Positions 1-8,452 of a stretch of 64,000 nucleotides of DNA are shown piece after piece. Both the position numbers and the translations under genes were made by a program. Under the pieces are notes generated by a model. It saw only the letters and a list, made by a program, of their open reading frames with translations, was not told the DNA's origin and did not search any database. Each line of letters begins with the position of its first letter. Within the stretch, counting starts at the first letter, position 1. The stretch lies in the NCBI GenBank assembly GCA_964483155.1, contig CAZAAC010000002.1, positions 37,100 through 101,099 on the forward strand. Reading direction: 5' to 3'. Origin of the DNA: JAAYYM01 sp964483155 (GTDB lineage Bacteria > Bacillota > Clostridia > Lachnospirales > Lachnospiraceae).

Positions 1-1
1 T

Positions 2-1102
2 GCGCCTGAACAGGCAATGCTTGATTTACTTGATTTGTCTGCAATCGATTATATGATTGGCGGCGAAGTGGATTTTGCAATAGGACAGGTGGCAAACTAT
101 GCACTGCGACAGGAAGGAGACATCTCCTCTGTTCTTAGCATCTTATACAAAGATGAGAACGGTGCATTGCAGAAAACAGCCTTCCATGTTTGGGGCGAGG
201 ATTTAGATGCACAGCCTTTTCCTGCTCGTCATCTGATGAATAATGCACTTTATACAAGACCAGATACTGATGCACCGATGGCAACGATTCAGACTGCACG
301 TGGTTGCCCTTCAAACTGTGTCTTTTGCCTTACCCCTGAAATATCAGGAAAAAGGGTGCGTTTCAGAAGTCCTCAAAATGTGCTTGCTGAAATGATGGAG
401 TGCTATGAAAAATATGGTATTAAAGACTTTTTCTTTAAGGCCGACACTTTTACAATTAATCCGGAATGGGTTAAAGAAATGTGTACGCTTATTATTGATT
501 CTCCGCTTCATGGCAATATTCAGTTTACTGCCAATTCCCGCGTAAATCCACTTAGTAAAGAAACTCTGGCATTGATGAAAGAAGCTGGATGTTTTCTTGT
601 TGCCTTCGGATTTGAGTCAGGAAGTCCTGAAATACTAAAGGCAATTCGTAAGGGTGCTACTTTGGAACAGAATCTACAGGCTGCACGTTGGTGCCATGAG
701 GTCGGCATTCCATTTTGGGGCTTCTTTGTGATTGGTTTTCCATGGGAAACAAAAAAGCATATTTTAGAAACGAAAAAACTCATCATGAAAACAAATCCTG
801 ATTTTATTGAAATCACGGTAGCCTTACCTTTTTATGGCACTTCGCTTTATGATACCTGTAGAGAGAAAAATCTACTGGCAGAAAATGTGCTTGGCAGTGA
901 CTTCTTTCACTCAAGTATGAACGGCACTGAGCACTTAACCATCGAAGAGGTAATGAAGCTTCGCCGTAGCATATTGCTTGGCTTCTATTTACGTCCTTCC
1001 TACATTTTTAAGAAATTCGCCCAAAGCATTGCAAAACCATCTGTTTTCTTCAACTATGTGAAATATGGAATTAAACTTATTGTAAATTTGTTCAGAAAAT
1101 AA
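2..1102 (+). CDS. B12-binding-domain radical SAM protein, 5' partial
   Basis: The reading frame is open to the left window edge, so the N-terminus, presumably a cobalamin-binding domain, lies outside; the first Met inside is at 17. About 97 residues after that Met is the radical SAM cluster motif CPSNCVFC (CxxxCxxC), preceded by TARG as in B12-dependent radical SAM enzymes. GFESGSPEILKAIRKG and GIPFWGFFVIGFPWET are typical of the rest of the SAM barrel. The C-terminus ends in a basic hydrophobic stretch (YVKYGIKLIVNLFRK), possibly membrane-associated. Such enzymes modify lipids, glycans or natural products; the substrate cannot be read from sequence. The gene converges on the HAD gene and shares its terminator. 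Confidence 0.85.
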   Translation, partial: APEQAMLDLLDLSAIDYMIGGEVDFAIGQVANYALRQEGDISSVLSILYKDENGALQKTAFHVWGEDLDAQPFPARHLMNNALYTRPDTDAPMATIQTARGCPSNCVFCLTPEISGKRVRFRSPQNVLAEMMECYEKYGIKDFFFKADTFTINPEWVKEMCTLIIDSPLHGNIQFTANSRVNPLSKETLALMKEAGCFLVAFGFESGSPEILKAIRKGATLEQNLQAARWCHEVGIPFWGFFVIGFPWETKKHILETKKLIMKTNPDFIEITVALPFYGTSLYDTCREKNLLAENVLGSDFFHSSMNGTEHLTIEEVMKLRRSILLGFYLRPSYIFKKFAQSIAKPSVFFNYVKYGIKLIVNLFRK

Positions 1103-1117
1103 ATATATAAATTAAGA

Positions 1118-1153
1118 AACAGTCATTACAGGGATTCCTCTGCAATGACTGTT
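1118..1153. terminator. Bidirectional intrinsic terminator
   Basis: AACAGTCATT (1118-1127) pairs perfectly with AATGACTGTT (1144-1153). A T-rich stretch follows on the plus side, and flanking AATTAAG/CTTAATT can extend the stem. It sits between two convergent genes and can serve both. Confidence 0.8.
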
Positions 1154-1163
1154 TTCATTTGTC

Positions 1164-1877
1164 TTAATTTGTTTCGAATTCATCTATCAATACTGCATAT
1201 AATTTTTCTCTTGCTGTTATACCCTTATCCAAAATAATATAATCAATTCCAGCATTCATTGCTGCTTGCCCGTCTTTACTCATACGGTCGCCTATCATGA
1301 TTACTTCTGAGGCTTGATACCCTGTTTGTTTCAGAATCACCGAAAGTCCTTTGGGATCTGGCTTTAAACTCATAATCTCTTCATCTAAGGCTGAAAAAAC
1401 CTGATCTGCACTGATACTAAGCGCCTTAAGTTTGTCTCTTGCCGGATAATCTGAATATACAATAATCCTGATATTCTTCTCGCGAATCACATTCATAAAG
1501 TCAACAATCGCTTCGTCCCTGCATTCTGGCAAGAGCGAAAGTGGTCGTTTATACATCCATTCCTCCACGACCTTCTTTACATATGTCGCGGGAACATGTA
1601 GCATGTTTCCGACATACTGGTACTGCACTTCATCTAATCTGTCTTGCATAGATTCTCCGCGATGGCTCTCCTGCATCAACTTATCCCAATTTTCACGTAC
1701 TTCACGGAATTTCTTTATCAAAAACAAATCCTTTATTTTCCAAAAGTGAAAGAGGTAATAGCCTGCCAACTGCCCTGCCATCATCATCGTCATTTTATTC
1801 TGAAAGTATAAAGTTCCATCCATATCAAAAATAACTGCTTTATATTCTCCGATTTTTTTATTCTTATTTATTTCCAT
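1164..1877 (-). CDS. HAD-superfamily hydrolase
   Basis: Predicted phosphatase or phosphotransferase. HAD motif I is FDMDGT with nucleophile Asp18 and acid/base Asp20; motif II is in IIVYSDYPARDKL; the Lys of motif III is in LKPDPKG; motif IV is GDRMSKDGQAA. A helical cap lies between motifs I and II. The length, about 237 residues, fits a single-domain HAD. I prefer the ATG at 1877, which follows the UbiA-family stop by one base; a GTG at 1889 would overlap it. The tight coupling suggests it acts on a phosphorylated substrate or product of the prenyltransferase, but this is inference. A phosphoglycolate-type phosphatase is an alternative. Confidence 0.8.
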   Translation of the reverse strand: MEINKNKKIGEYKAVIFDMDGTLYFQNKMTMMMAGQLAGYYLFHFWKIKDLFLIKKFREVRENWDKLMQESHRGESMQDRLDEVQYQYVGNMLHVPATYVKKVVEEWMYKRPLSLLPECRDEAIVDFMNVIREKNIRIIVYSDYPARDKLKALSISADQVFSALDEEIMSLKPDPKGLSVILKQTGYQASEVIMIGDRMSKDGQAAMNAGIDYIILDKGITAREKLYAVLIDEFETN

Positions 1878-1878
1878 T

Positions 1879-2805
1879 TTATACACCAATCAATCTGATA
1901 TCTACCCAATAATTTAGAAATGGAACATCCACAAATGTCAATACCAGCAAGAGTACAACAAGTACTGTGATGTATATGATTAAATTCTTCTCTCTGTATA
2001 ATTTCTCAGGCTTCTGCACTGCTGAATCAGGTTTGAAGCTAATCCAAAGATAAAAGCAAAATAGACCAAAAATAAGAGGCATGGCAATCAAGTATTCTAT
2101 TCTGTATTTTATCATAAATACGCCAATAAAAAATGTGGCACACATCGCATAAAAAAATGCTGATAATAGCAGTGAATGCTCCGTATAATACTTAAATGAT
2201 TTCCTATAACATCCAGCTTGTTCTGAATTGCCTATCATCCTGTATTCAGCATACCGTTTCGTTGCCATGAGAAATGCGCCTGCGAGCCAATATCCAATCA
2301 AAATACTGCTTGGTGGTTGATATTCATTTGTAATAATAAACCAACCTAGTAATAATCGAATCATATTATTGATGGATTCTGATAACACGTCTAGGTAGGG
2401 AATATCTTTTGTCCTGATAGGCTTAACATTATATAGTACGCCCATAATAAGAAGCCACAGCTCCATGTACATAAAAATCTTTGATACGAGCAAAGAACAG
2501 GCCACACCCAATATAATGAATAGAGCATATTCTATCATAACAAGTGAAAATTTCATATTCTCTGCTACTACTGGTCTGTTTTTCTTAGTAGGATGGAACT
2601 TATCAAAATCCGCATCCAGCCATTCATTAATCACATAGTTTGCCGACGCAATAAAACATGTAGCAAAAAATCCAGCAACAAACTTCCACACTGTTCCTAA
2701 ATCAATTGCTGACTCTGTAAGAAAAACCGCAATGATAACGCCGGGCACAATAAACACATTTTTTACCCAATGGTCAATTCTTGCAATCTTAATATAATTT
2801 CTCAT
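1879..2805 (-). CDS. UbiA-family prenyltransferase (decaprenyl-phosphate phosphoribosyltransferase-like)
   Basis: Integral membrane enzyme with about eight to nine hydrophobic segments. The Mg-diphosphate motif NEWLDADFDKFHPTKKNRP (NxxxDxxxD) and the second motif YNVKPIRTKD..LDVLSESINN are characteristic of UbiA enzymes, and the latter resembles polyprenyl-phosphate phosphoribosyltransferases (mycobacterial UbiA/DprE pathway) more than quinone or heme enzymes. The start is uncertain: ATG 2805 has AGGTG nine bases upstream; GTG 2817 is possible. It lies 25 bases after rpe and overlaps the HAD region, so it is the tail of the priA-rpe operon. A role in lipid-linked sugar synthesis from PRPP is inferred from family resemblance only. 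Confidence 0.8.
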   Translation of the reverse strand: MRNYIKIARIDHWVKNVFIVPGVIIAVFLTESAIDLGTVWKFVAGFFATCFIASANYVINEWLDADFDKFHPTKKNRPVVAENMKFSLVMIEYALFIILGVACSLLVSKIFMYMELWLLIMGVLYNVKPIRTKDIPYLDVLSESINNMIRLLLGWFIITNEYQPPSSILIGYWLAGAFLMATKRYAEYRMIGNSEQAGCYRKSFKYYTEHSLLLSAFFYAMCATFFIGVFMIKYRIEYLIAMPLIFGLFCFYLWISFKPDSAVQKPEKLYREKNLIIYITVLVVLLLVLTFVDVPFLNYWVDIRLIGV

Positions 2806-2830
2806 CCGCTTTGTCACCTCGCGCGTTTCC

Positions 2831-3511
2831 TTATTTGTTGGCCTGCTCCTTTTGAAAAAAAAGCAATTCTTTTTGAAAGTATTTTACATTTTCTTCAATA
2901 TTTCCTTTGAAAATTGAGGAACCCATGACAATTACATTAGCACCCGCCTCTAACACCATAGAGAAATTATCACGTGTAATACCTCCATCTACCTGAATAT
3001 CCTTTTGTATCTTTCTTTCTGACAATATTTCATGCAACTTTCTAATTTTCAGAGTACACGAATCAAGATAAGATTGTCCTCCAAATCCAGGTTCTACCGT
3101 CATAATCAAAAACATATCCGCTTTATCAATAACTGGAATTAATGCTTCAACTGGTGTGTTCGGACTTATGGAAACTCCAGCCTTTAACCCTTTCCCTTTA
3201 ATATAATCCACAGTTTCAACAAAAGACTTGCATGCCTCCGCATGAATCGTAATACCGTCTGCTCCGCATGCTATAAAATCATCAATATATCGTTCTGGCT
3301 CCTGTATCATCAGATGGACATCGAAAAATTTATTTGTCACACTTCTGATCGCTTTTATGACTGGCATTCCGATAGAAATACTTGGAACAAATACCCCGTC
3401 CATAACATCAATGTGTAGATATTTTGCACCTGCCTCATCTACTTTCTTTATTTCTTCGCCAAGCCTTGCAAAATCAGCGGCAAGAATAGACGGTGATAAT
3501 ATGTACTCCAT
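2831..3511 (-). CDS. rpe: Ribulose-phosphate 3-epimerase
   Basis: Interconverts D-ribulose 5-phosphate and D-xylulose 5-phosphate in the cytosolic pentose phosphate pathway. The TIM-barrel signature is complete: SPSILAADF at the start, HIDVMDG and DVHLMI with metal ligands, MTVEPGFGGQ, and QVDGGI near the C-terminus. The 226 residues match the family. ATG 3511 is chosen because AAGGAG lies nine bases upstream; a longer frame to 3532 would overlap rsgA. The gene follows rsgA by one base, the usual order in clostridia. Confidence 0.95.
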   Translation of the reverse strand: MEYILSPSILAADFARLGEEIKKVDEAGAKYLHIDVMDGVFVPSISIGMPVIKAIRSVTNKFFDVHLMIQEPERYIDDFIACGADGITIHAEACKSFVETVDYIKGKGLKAGVSISPNTPVEALIPVIDKADMFLIMTVEPGFGGQSYLDSCTLKIRKLHEILSERKIQKDIQVDGGITRDNFSMVLEAGANVIVMGSSIFKGNIEENVKYFQKELLFFQKEQANK

Positions 3512-3512
3512 T

Positions 3513-4387
3513 TTAATATCTCCTTCGTTCAACTAATACTTCATACAAAGAAACATAGTTTTCATATCGAATCCTACTTATCTTTCCCTCGCTGACTGCA
3601 TCTTTAACGGCACAATTTGGTTCGTTAATATGCGCGCATCCGCCAAACCTACATTGCGGTTCATATTCTAAAAATTCATTATATGTAGCAATTAGCTGTT
3701 CTTTTTCAACAAATGGTACTTCAACACTACTAAAACCAGGTGTGTCCATAATATATGTTTCTTCATCAATCGGAATCAATTCCGTATGACGTGTTGTATG
3801 CTTTCCTCTATCCACTTTTTGACTAATACATCCGATTTCCATAGATACATTTTCCTGCAACAGATTAATCAGAGATGACTTTCCGACTCCTGATGGTCCT
3901 GCTACCGCTGTCATTTTGCCATGTAACACCTTTACCAACATCTCAATGCCCTGTTTTTTCTTGGCACTTACAAATATGACTTCACAGCCACAATTAGAAT
4001 ATATGCTACGTATCCGGTCTACTTCTTCCTTCTCAACTAAATCTGTCTTATTGAAGCAAATTACAATTGGCAGCTTCTGAACTGTATATTGAACCATTAT
4101 TCCAGAAGATTTAAACTTGGTTCTGGTTTTACCAATGCAAATATGATTAATGCCTGTTCTACATTTGCAACCAATGGTCGAATCAGCTGATTTTGCCTTG
4201 GGTATATCGTAATGATATTTCCCGTTCGGTTTTCTTCATCGAGAATATCTATCTCGACTTCATCCCCAACGAGTGGCTGTACTTTCTCTTTTTTAAATAT
4301 CCCCTTAGCCTTACACTCATATACCCCTTGATGTGGTATATGTACATAGTAAAAGCTGGCAATTCCCTTTGTAATCCTACCACGCAT
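3513..4387 (-). pseudogene. rsgA: Ribosome small-subunit GTPase RsgA, frameshifted in this sequence
   Basis: RsgA is a circularly permuted GTPase for late 30S assembly. The gene is in two frames: 4097-4387 encodes the N-terminal OB fold through ALVKPEPSLNLLE and then meets TAA; 3513-4097 resumes with IVICFNKTD (G4), then GPSGVGKSSL (G1), DTPGF (G3) and the zinc site CRFGGCAH..NC. Together they give about 290 residues, the normal length. Relatives have a short stretch such as LLDRFL between the halves; here GAA is followed directly by TAATGG, so a few bases appear to be lost. Because RsgA is widely conserved and the rest is intact, a sequencing or assembly error is as likely as a real mutation. 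It lies between prkC and rpe. Confidence 0.85.
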
Positions 4388-4393
4388 TATGCT

Positions 4394-6631
4394 CTATTCC
4401 TTTGTGAACGTGACCGCAACAGGTGCTGTCGTTGCCCACTGTCCGTCTGTTTTGAGATATGTCAAAGTAATGCTTCCTGACGTGCTACCAACAATGCCAC
4501 TTTGATTAAGTGCAAATGGAAAACTACTTGTTGTATATCTTGCAATCTCAACGCCAAGACTATTTGTCAATATTACAATTGCCTCGCTTCCAGCACCATA
4601 ATCACCTGGCGCTGAAATACTGTAATTGCAACTATACCCTTCCGGTCCGAGACTTAACACAAAGTCAACACTGGTTCCTTCTACGACCGTCATACCTGCC
4701 GCATAGCTCTGACTCGCTACAAGACCTGCAAGTACTGTATCATTATTTTCTTCTTCTATCGTCGTCCAGGTCAAGCCCGCAGCCGTAAGTAAGGCCTTTG
4801 CACTGGTTTCATCTTTTCCTAATAAATCTGGTACTACAACATCTGCACTACTTGCGCCTGTACTGATAATAACCGTGATATCACTTCCGCTTGCAGCATT
4901 AGCACCTCCCAAAGGATTCTGAGAGATAACATTACCTTTTGCAACTGTATCATTTTCTGCTGTTTGCTTGACCATCCTAAAGCCTTCTGCTTCTAATGCT
5001 ACTTTTGCTTCTGCCTCTGTCTTCCCAACAATAGAAGGTACAGGTGTTCCATCCGCACCAAGACTGACTGAAAGACTAATCGAAGTATTCTTTGCCACTT
5101 TAGTATCCGCCGCTATATCCTGTGATATTACGATATCCTCGCCATATTTATCTGATGCTTCATATTTTTCTGTCACACCAAGTCCTAAACTATTTAGCGT
5201 ATTCTTTGCTTCTGTTATTGATATGCCAATTACATTAGGAACCGTAACATCTTCTACTGACTCTTCAATAGCTGTTTCTTCTTCTGAAGGCGTTGCATCA
5301 AAAAGTCCCATCACCTTTCCTACTAAAAATATTGCCAGTAAACCAATAATGACAGCAGTAATAATCGTAAGAACGGTCATTACTTTCTCCATTTTAGGAT
5401 CTACATCATCACCATAATCATCGTCTCCGTCTTCATAATAACGATCCTTGTTACTTTTCTTTGTTGCTACTTCTTTATTTGGCTTTTTCTTTCGCACTTC
5501 GCTATTATCTTCATAATATCCATTTTCACGACGCTGGCTCGTCCGATTACGGACAGGTTCTTCCTTTGCCTGCTTGATATAAGGATCATAACCTGCTTCA
5601 TAATTAGCTGTATAGGCAGATTCATATGGAGCTTCAGCGGCTGGCTCAAAAGACTGTGCATATCCTCCCTGGGGTACATATGCCTGTTGATTATATGTTT
5701 GTTGTCCATAAACATCATTAGATTTTTTCTTAATAGCCATTCTGTCAGCTTCTGTAATTGCTTTTGTTCCTTCGCTTCCGGCTACAGGAATCATTTTGAC
5801 AAAATCCTCATCAGGATTAATCAGCGAACGCTTCAGGTCTTGAATCAACTCGCTCATATTAGAATATCGTCTATCAGGATTTTTCTGCGTACATTTAAAA
5901 ATAATCTGTTCCACACTGACTGGAATCTCTGCCACGAAATCTCGCGGAGAAGGAATTTCCTCCTGTATATGTTTAATTGCAATCGAAACAGTTGTCTCTC
6001 CATCAAAAGGTACACGCCCCGTCAGCATTTCATACATTGTAACGCCAAGAGAATAAATATCACTCTTTGCATCACTATATCCACCACGTGCCTGTTCAGG
6101 TGAAGTATAATGTACTGATCCCATGGCATGAGAAGTAATCGTATCACTTGTGGCTGCTCTGGCAATACCAAAATCTGCTACTTTTACTTTTCCTTCCTTC
6201 GAAATGATTATGTTCTGAGGTTTGATATCTCTATGGATTATATTATTATTATGTGCCGCCTCAATACCCATTGACACCTGAATTGCGATGCTTATGGCTT
6301 CCTTGACAGATAATCTCATTTTCTTCTCAATATAGTTCTTAAGTGTAATGCCTTCCACTAATTCCATAACAAAATAGTGGATGCCTTCTTCTTCTCCTAC
6401 ATCATATACATTTACAATATTTGGATGCATTAGTCCTGCAGCGGACTGTGCTTCCACTCTAAATTTGGAAACAAAGTTCTTATTCGCAGAAAACTCAGCC
6501 TTTAATACCTTTACCGCAACAAATCTGTTGAGCTTATGATCTTTGGCCTTATATACATCAGACATTCCGCCCGCACCTATTTTATCTATAATCTCATATC
6601 TGTCCCCTATAATTGTACCTGGTCTTAGCAT
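4394..6631 (-). CDS. prkC: PASTA-domain Ser/Thr protein kinase
   Basis: Membrane eukaryotic-type kinase sensing peptidoglycan. Residues 10-270 form the kinase: glycine loop GAGGMSDVYKA, catalytic VAVKVLK, HRDIKPQN, DFG in KVADFGIARA, and an activation loop rich in Thr/Ser (TSDTITSHAMGSVHYTSPE). A Tyr/Gln-rich and charged linker (about 300-415) precedes one transmembrane helix (about 417-442). Three extracellular PASTA repeats start near VPNVIG, VPSIVG and VPDLLG (462-662). A unique tail of about 80 residues follows. The start overlaps the phosphatase gene by 7 bases, so kinase and phosphatase are translationally coupled. It probably controls growth and cell-wall functions as in other Firmicutes. 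Confidence 0.95.
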   Translation of the reverse strand: MLRPGTIIGDRYEIIDKIGAGGMSDVYKAKDHKLNRFVAVKVLKAEFSANKNFVSKFRVEAQSAAGLMHPNIVNVYDVGEEEGIHYFVMELVEGITLKNYIEKKMRLSVKEAISIAIQVSMGIEAAHNNNIIHRDIKPQNIIISKEGKVKVADFGIARAATSDTITSHAMGSVHYTSPEQARGGYSDAKSDIYSLGVTMYEMLTGRVPFDGETTVSIAIKHIQEEIPSPRDFVAEIPVSVEQIIFKCTQKNPDRRYSNMSELIQDLKRSLINPDEDFVKMIPVAGSEGTKAITEADRMAIKKKSNDVYGQQTYNQQAYVPQGGYAQSFEPAAEAPYESAYTANYEAGYDPYIKQAKEEPVRNRTSQRRENGYYEDNSEVRKKKPNKEVATKKSNKDRYYEDGDDDYGDDVDPKMEKVMTVLTIITAVIIGLLAIFLVGKVMGLFDATPSEEETAIEESVEDVTVPNVIGISITEAKNTLNSLGLGVTEKYEASDKYGEDIVISQDIAADTKVAKNTSISLSVSLGADGTPVPSIVGKTEAEAKVALEAEGFRMVKQTAENDTVAKGNVISQNPLGGANAASGSDITVIISTGASSADVVVPDLLGKDETSAKALLTAAGLTWTTIEEENNDTVLAGLVASQSYAAGMTVVEGTSVDFVLSLGPEGYSCNYSISAPGDYGAGSEAIVILTNSLGVEIARYTTSSFPFALNQSGIVGSTSGSITLTYLKTDGQWATTAPVAVTFTKE

Positions 6632-7371
6632 CCTATCACCTCATCAGCAAAAGGCTCAATAATAATTACTGCAATATTATCTTTGCCTCCATTGTTATTT
6701 GCTACCTTTACTAATTCTTCTGCTTTCTCAACGACATCTCTCTGCCCTTGCATGATAATTCTTATATTATCATCTTCTATCATATTCGTCAGACCATCAG
6801 AACACATCAAAATAATATCGTCCTTCTCCAGCTTTATTTCAAAGAAGTCTATATCTATTAGTTCGCCTGCACCGATTGCTCTTGTAATTATGTTTTTATC
6901 TGGATGGGTTCTGGCAGATTCCCTATCTATCTCTCCTATGCGAATCATTTCTTCTACTAGTGAGTGATCACGTGTGATTTGTCGTATTTTGCGGTTCATG
7001 ATATACAAACGACTGTCTCCCACATTAGCCACATACAGCGTATCATCCGCTATCGTTGCTACCACAACAGTAGTTCCCATGCCTCTTAAGTCCTCTTCTT
7101 CCTCAGCTTTCTTTCGAATGGAGGCATTTGCATCTGTAATTGCTCCACTGATGACCTTTATCGGGCTATCTTCCTTTGTATCTACAATATATTGCACTAT
7201 CTTTTCAACCGTATGCTTGGATGCAAAGTCACCTGCATTATGTCCACCCATTCCATCTGCTACAATAAACAGATTCTGAAGTCTTCCAATGGGCATTTCA
7301 CATGTATATACAAAATCTTGATTCAGTTTTCTTTTTCGTCCTACATCAGTGATTGAAAAAGTCTTAAGCAT
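6625..7371 (-). CDS. prpC: PP2C-family protein phosphatase, partner of PrkC
   Basis: Mn/Mg-dependent phosphatase that reverses PrkC phosphorylation. Family motifs: DVGRKRKLNQD near the N-terminus, FIVADGMGGHNAGD, GTTVVVATI, VANVGDSRLY, ITRDHSLVEE, ITRAIGA, DIILMCSDGLTNM, and GGKDNIAVII near the C-terminus; the metal-binding aspartates are present. ATG 7371 is chosen: AAAGG lies upstream, it leaves 13 bases after rlmN, and family members begin at this point. A longer frame to 7473 would run into rlmN. It is cytosolic, with no membrane segment. The 248 residues are typical. Confidence 0.95.
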   Translation of the reverse strand: MLKTFSITDVGRKRKLNQDFVYTCEMPIGRLQNLFIVADGMGGHNAGDFASKHTVEKIVQYIVDTKEDSPIKVISGAITDANASIRKKAEEEEDLRGMGTTVVVATIADDTLYVANVGDSRLYIMNRKIRQITRDHSLVEEMIRIGEIDRESARTHPDKNIITRAIGAGELIDIDFFEIKLEKDDIILMCSDGLTNMIEDDNIRIIMQGQRDVVEKAEELVKVANNNGGKDNIAVIIIEPFADEVIGC

Positions 7372-7384
7372 ATTCGTTTGCCTT

Positions 7385-8428
7385 TCATATAGATTGTTGG
7401 GCGACATAATGCCTTCGAAGTTGTCCGCAAGCACCGTCAATATCTCTTCCCATTTCCCTTCTAATAGTAACATTTATTTGTTTTTTTTCAAGTTTATTTT
7501 TAAATTTGAGTATATCTTTCTGCGCAGACTCTACATAAATGCTTTCTTTTACTGGGTTTACAGGTATTAGATTCACATGACAATTTAAATGTCCTATCAA
7601 AGCCGCCAGCTGCTCGGCATCATCATCCGTGTCATTTACGCCACCCACTAAGCTATACTCAAAGGTGATTCTTCTCCCTGTTTGTTTAAAATAGTATGCA
7701 CATGCTTCCACCACTTCTTCAATTGTATATTTATTGGCAATAGGCATCAGCTCTCTTCTCTTTTCATTTGTTCCAGCATGCAAAGAAAGCGCCATCGTAA
7801 TTTGCAATTTTTCATCTGCTAATCGTCTCATTTCAGGAACCAAGCCACAGGTCGATACTGTAAGATTCCGTTGACTAATATTTAACCCTCTCTCGTGACT
7901 GATTAAATAAATAAACTTCAAAAGTGTATCATAATTATCCAGCGGTTCTCCTGAGCCCATAACAACTACATTTGAAACTCTCTCACCCGTAATCCGTGTA
8001 ATTTCATAAACCTGTGTCAGCATTTCTCCTGGTGTAAGATTACGCTCCAGACCACCTATTGTAGAAGCACAGAACCTACAGCCCATACGACATCCGACCT
8101 GTGAAGAAATACAGACGGAATTTCCATATTTATATTGCATCCATACACTTTCAATCATATTACCATCTTGTAGCTTAAAAAGAAACTTTTTTGTCCCATC
8201 TATCTTCGATTCCTGTACTTCCACAACGGAAATCTGACAAATATCGTAATGTGCCTTAAGCTTATCCCTTAAATCCTTCGATAAATCAGTCATCTCATCA
8301 AAATCCTTGACTAGCTTATCATGTAGCCACCCGAATATTTGGCCTGCTCGAAAAGCTTTCTCAGATAAGTTTGCAATATCTGTCTTTAATTCTTCATAGG
8401 TGAGGGATACTATATCCACTTGCGCCAT
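7385..8428 (-). CDS. rlmN: 23S rRNA (A2503-C2) / tRNA (A37-C2) methyltransferase
   Basis: Radical SAM methyltransferase acting on 23S rRNA A2503 and some tRNAs. KAFRAGQIFGWLH is the N-terminal signature; CRMGCRFC is the CxxxCxxC cluster motif after VCISSQVG; GSGEPLDNYD and SLHAGTNEKR are conserved; the C-terminal methyl-carrying Cys is in DGACGQLR. ATG 8428 follows GAGGA at good distance; the frame upstream to 8452 is not needed. About 347 residues, normal for RlmN rather than Cfr, which would be a horizontally acquired resistance gene out of this context. It lies between rsmB and prpC in the conserved operon. Confidence 0.95.
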   Translation of the reverse strand: MAQVDIVSLTYEELKTDIANLSEKAFRAGQIFGWLHDKLVKDFDEMTDLSKDLRDKLKAHYDICQISVVEVQESKIDGTKKFLFKLQDGNMIESVWMQYKYGNSVCISSQVGCRMGCRFCASTIGGLERNLTPGEMLTQVYEITRITGERVSNVVVMGSGEPLDNYDTLLKFIYLISHERGLNISQRNLTVSTCGLVPEMRRLADEKLQITMALSLHAGTNEKRRELMPIANKYTIEEVVEACAYYFKQTGRRITFEYSLVGGVNDTDDDAEQLAALIGHLNCHVNLIPVNPVKESIYVESAQKDILKFKNKLEKKQINVTIRREMGRDIDGACGQLRRHYVAQQSI

Positions 8429-8452
8429 ACTGCTTCCTCTCTTAACAATCAA

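Noticed and set aside
7385..8428. Cfr resistance methyltransferase instead of RlmN
   Set aside because: The gene is in the conserved rsmB-rlmN-prpC order and has RlmN-type motifs.
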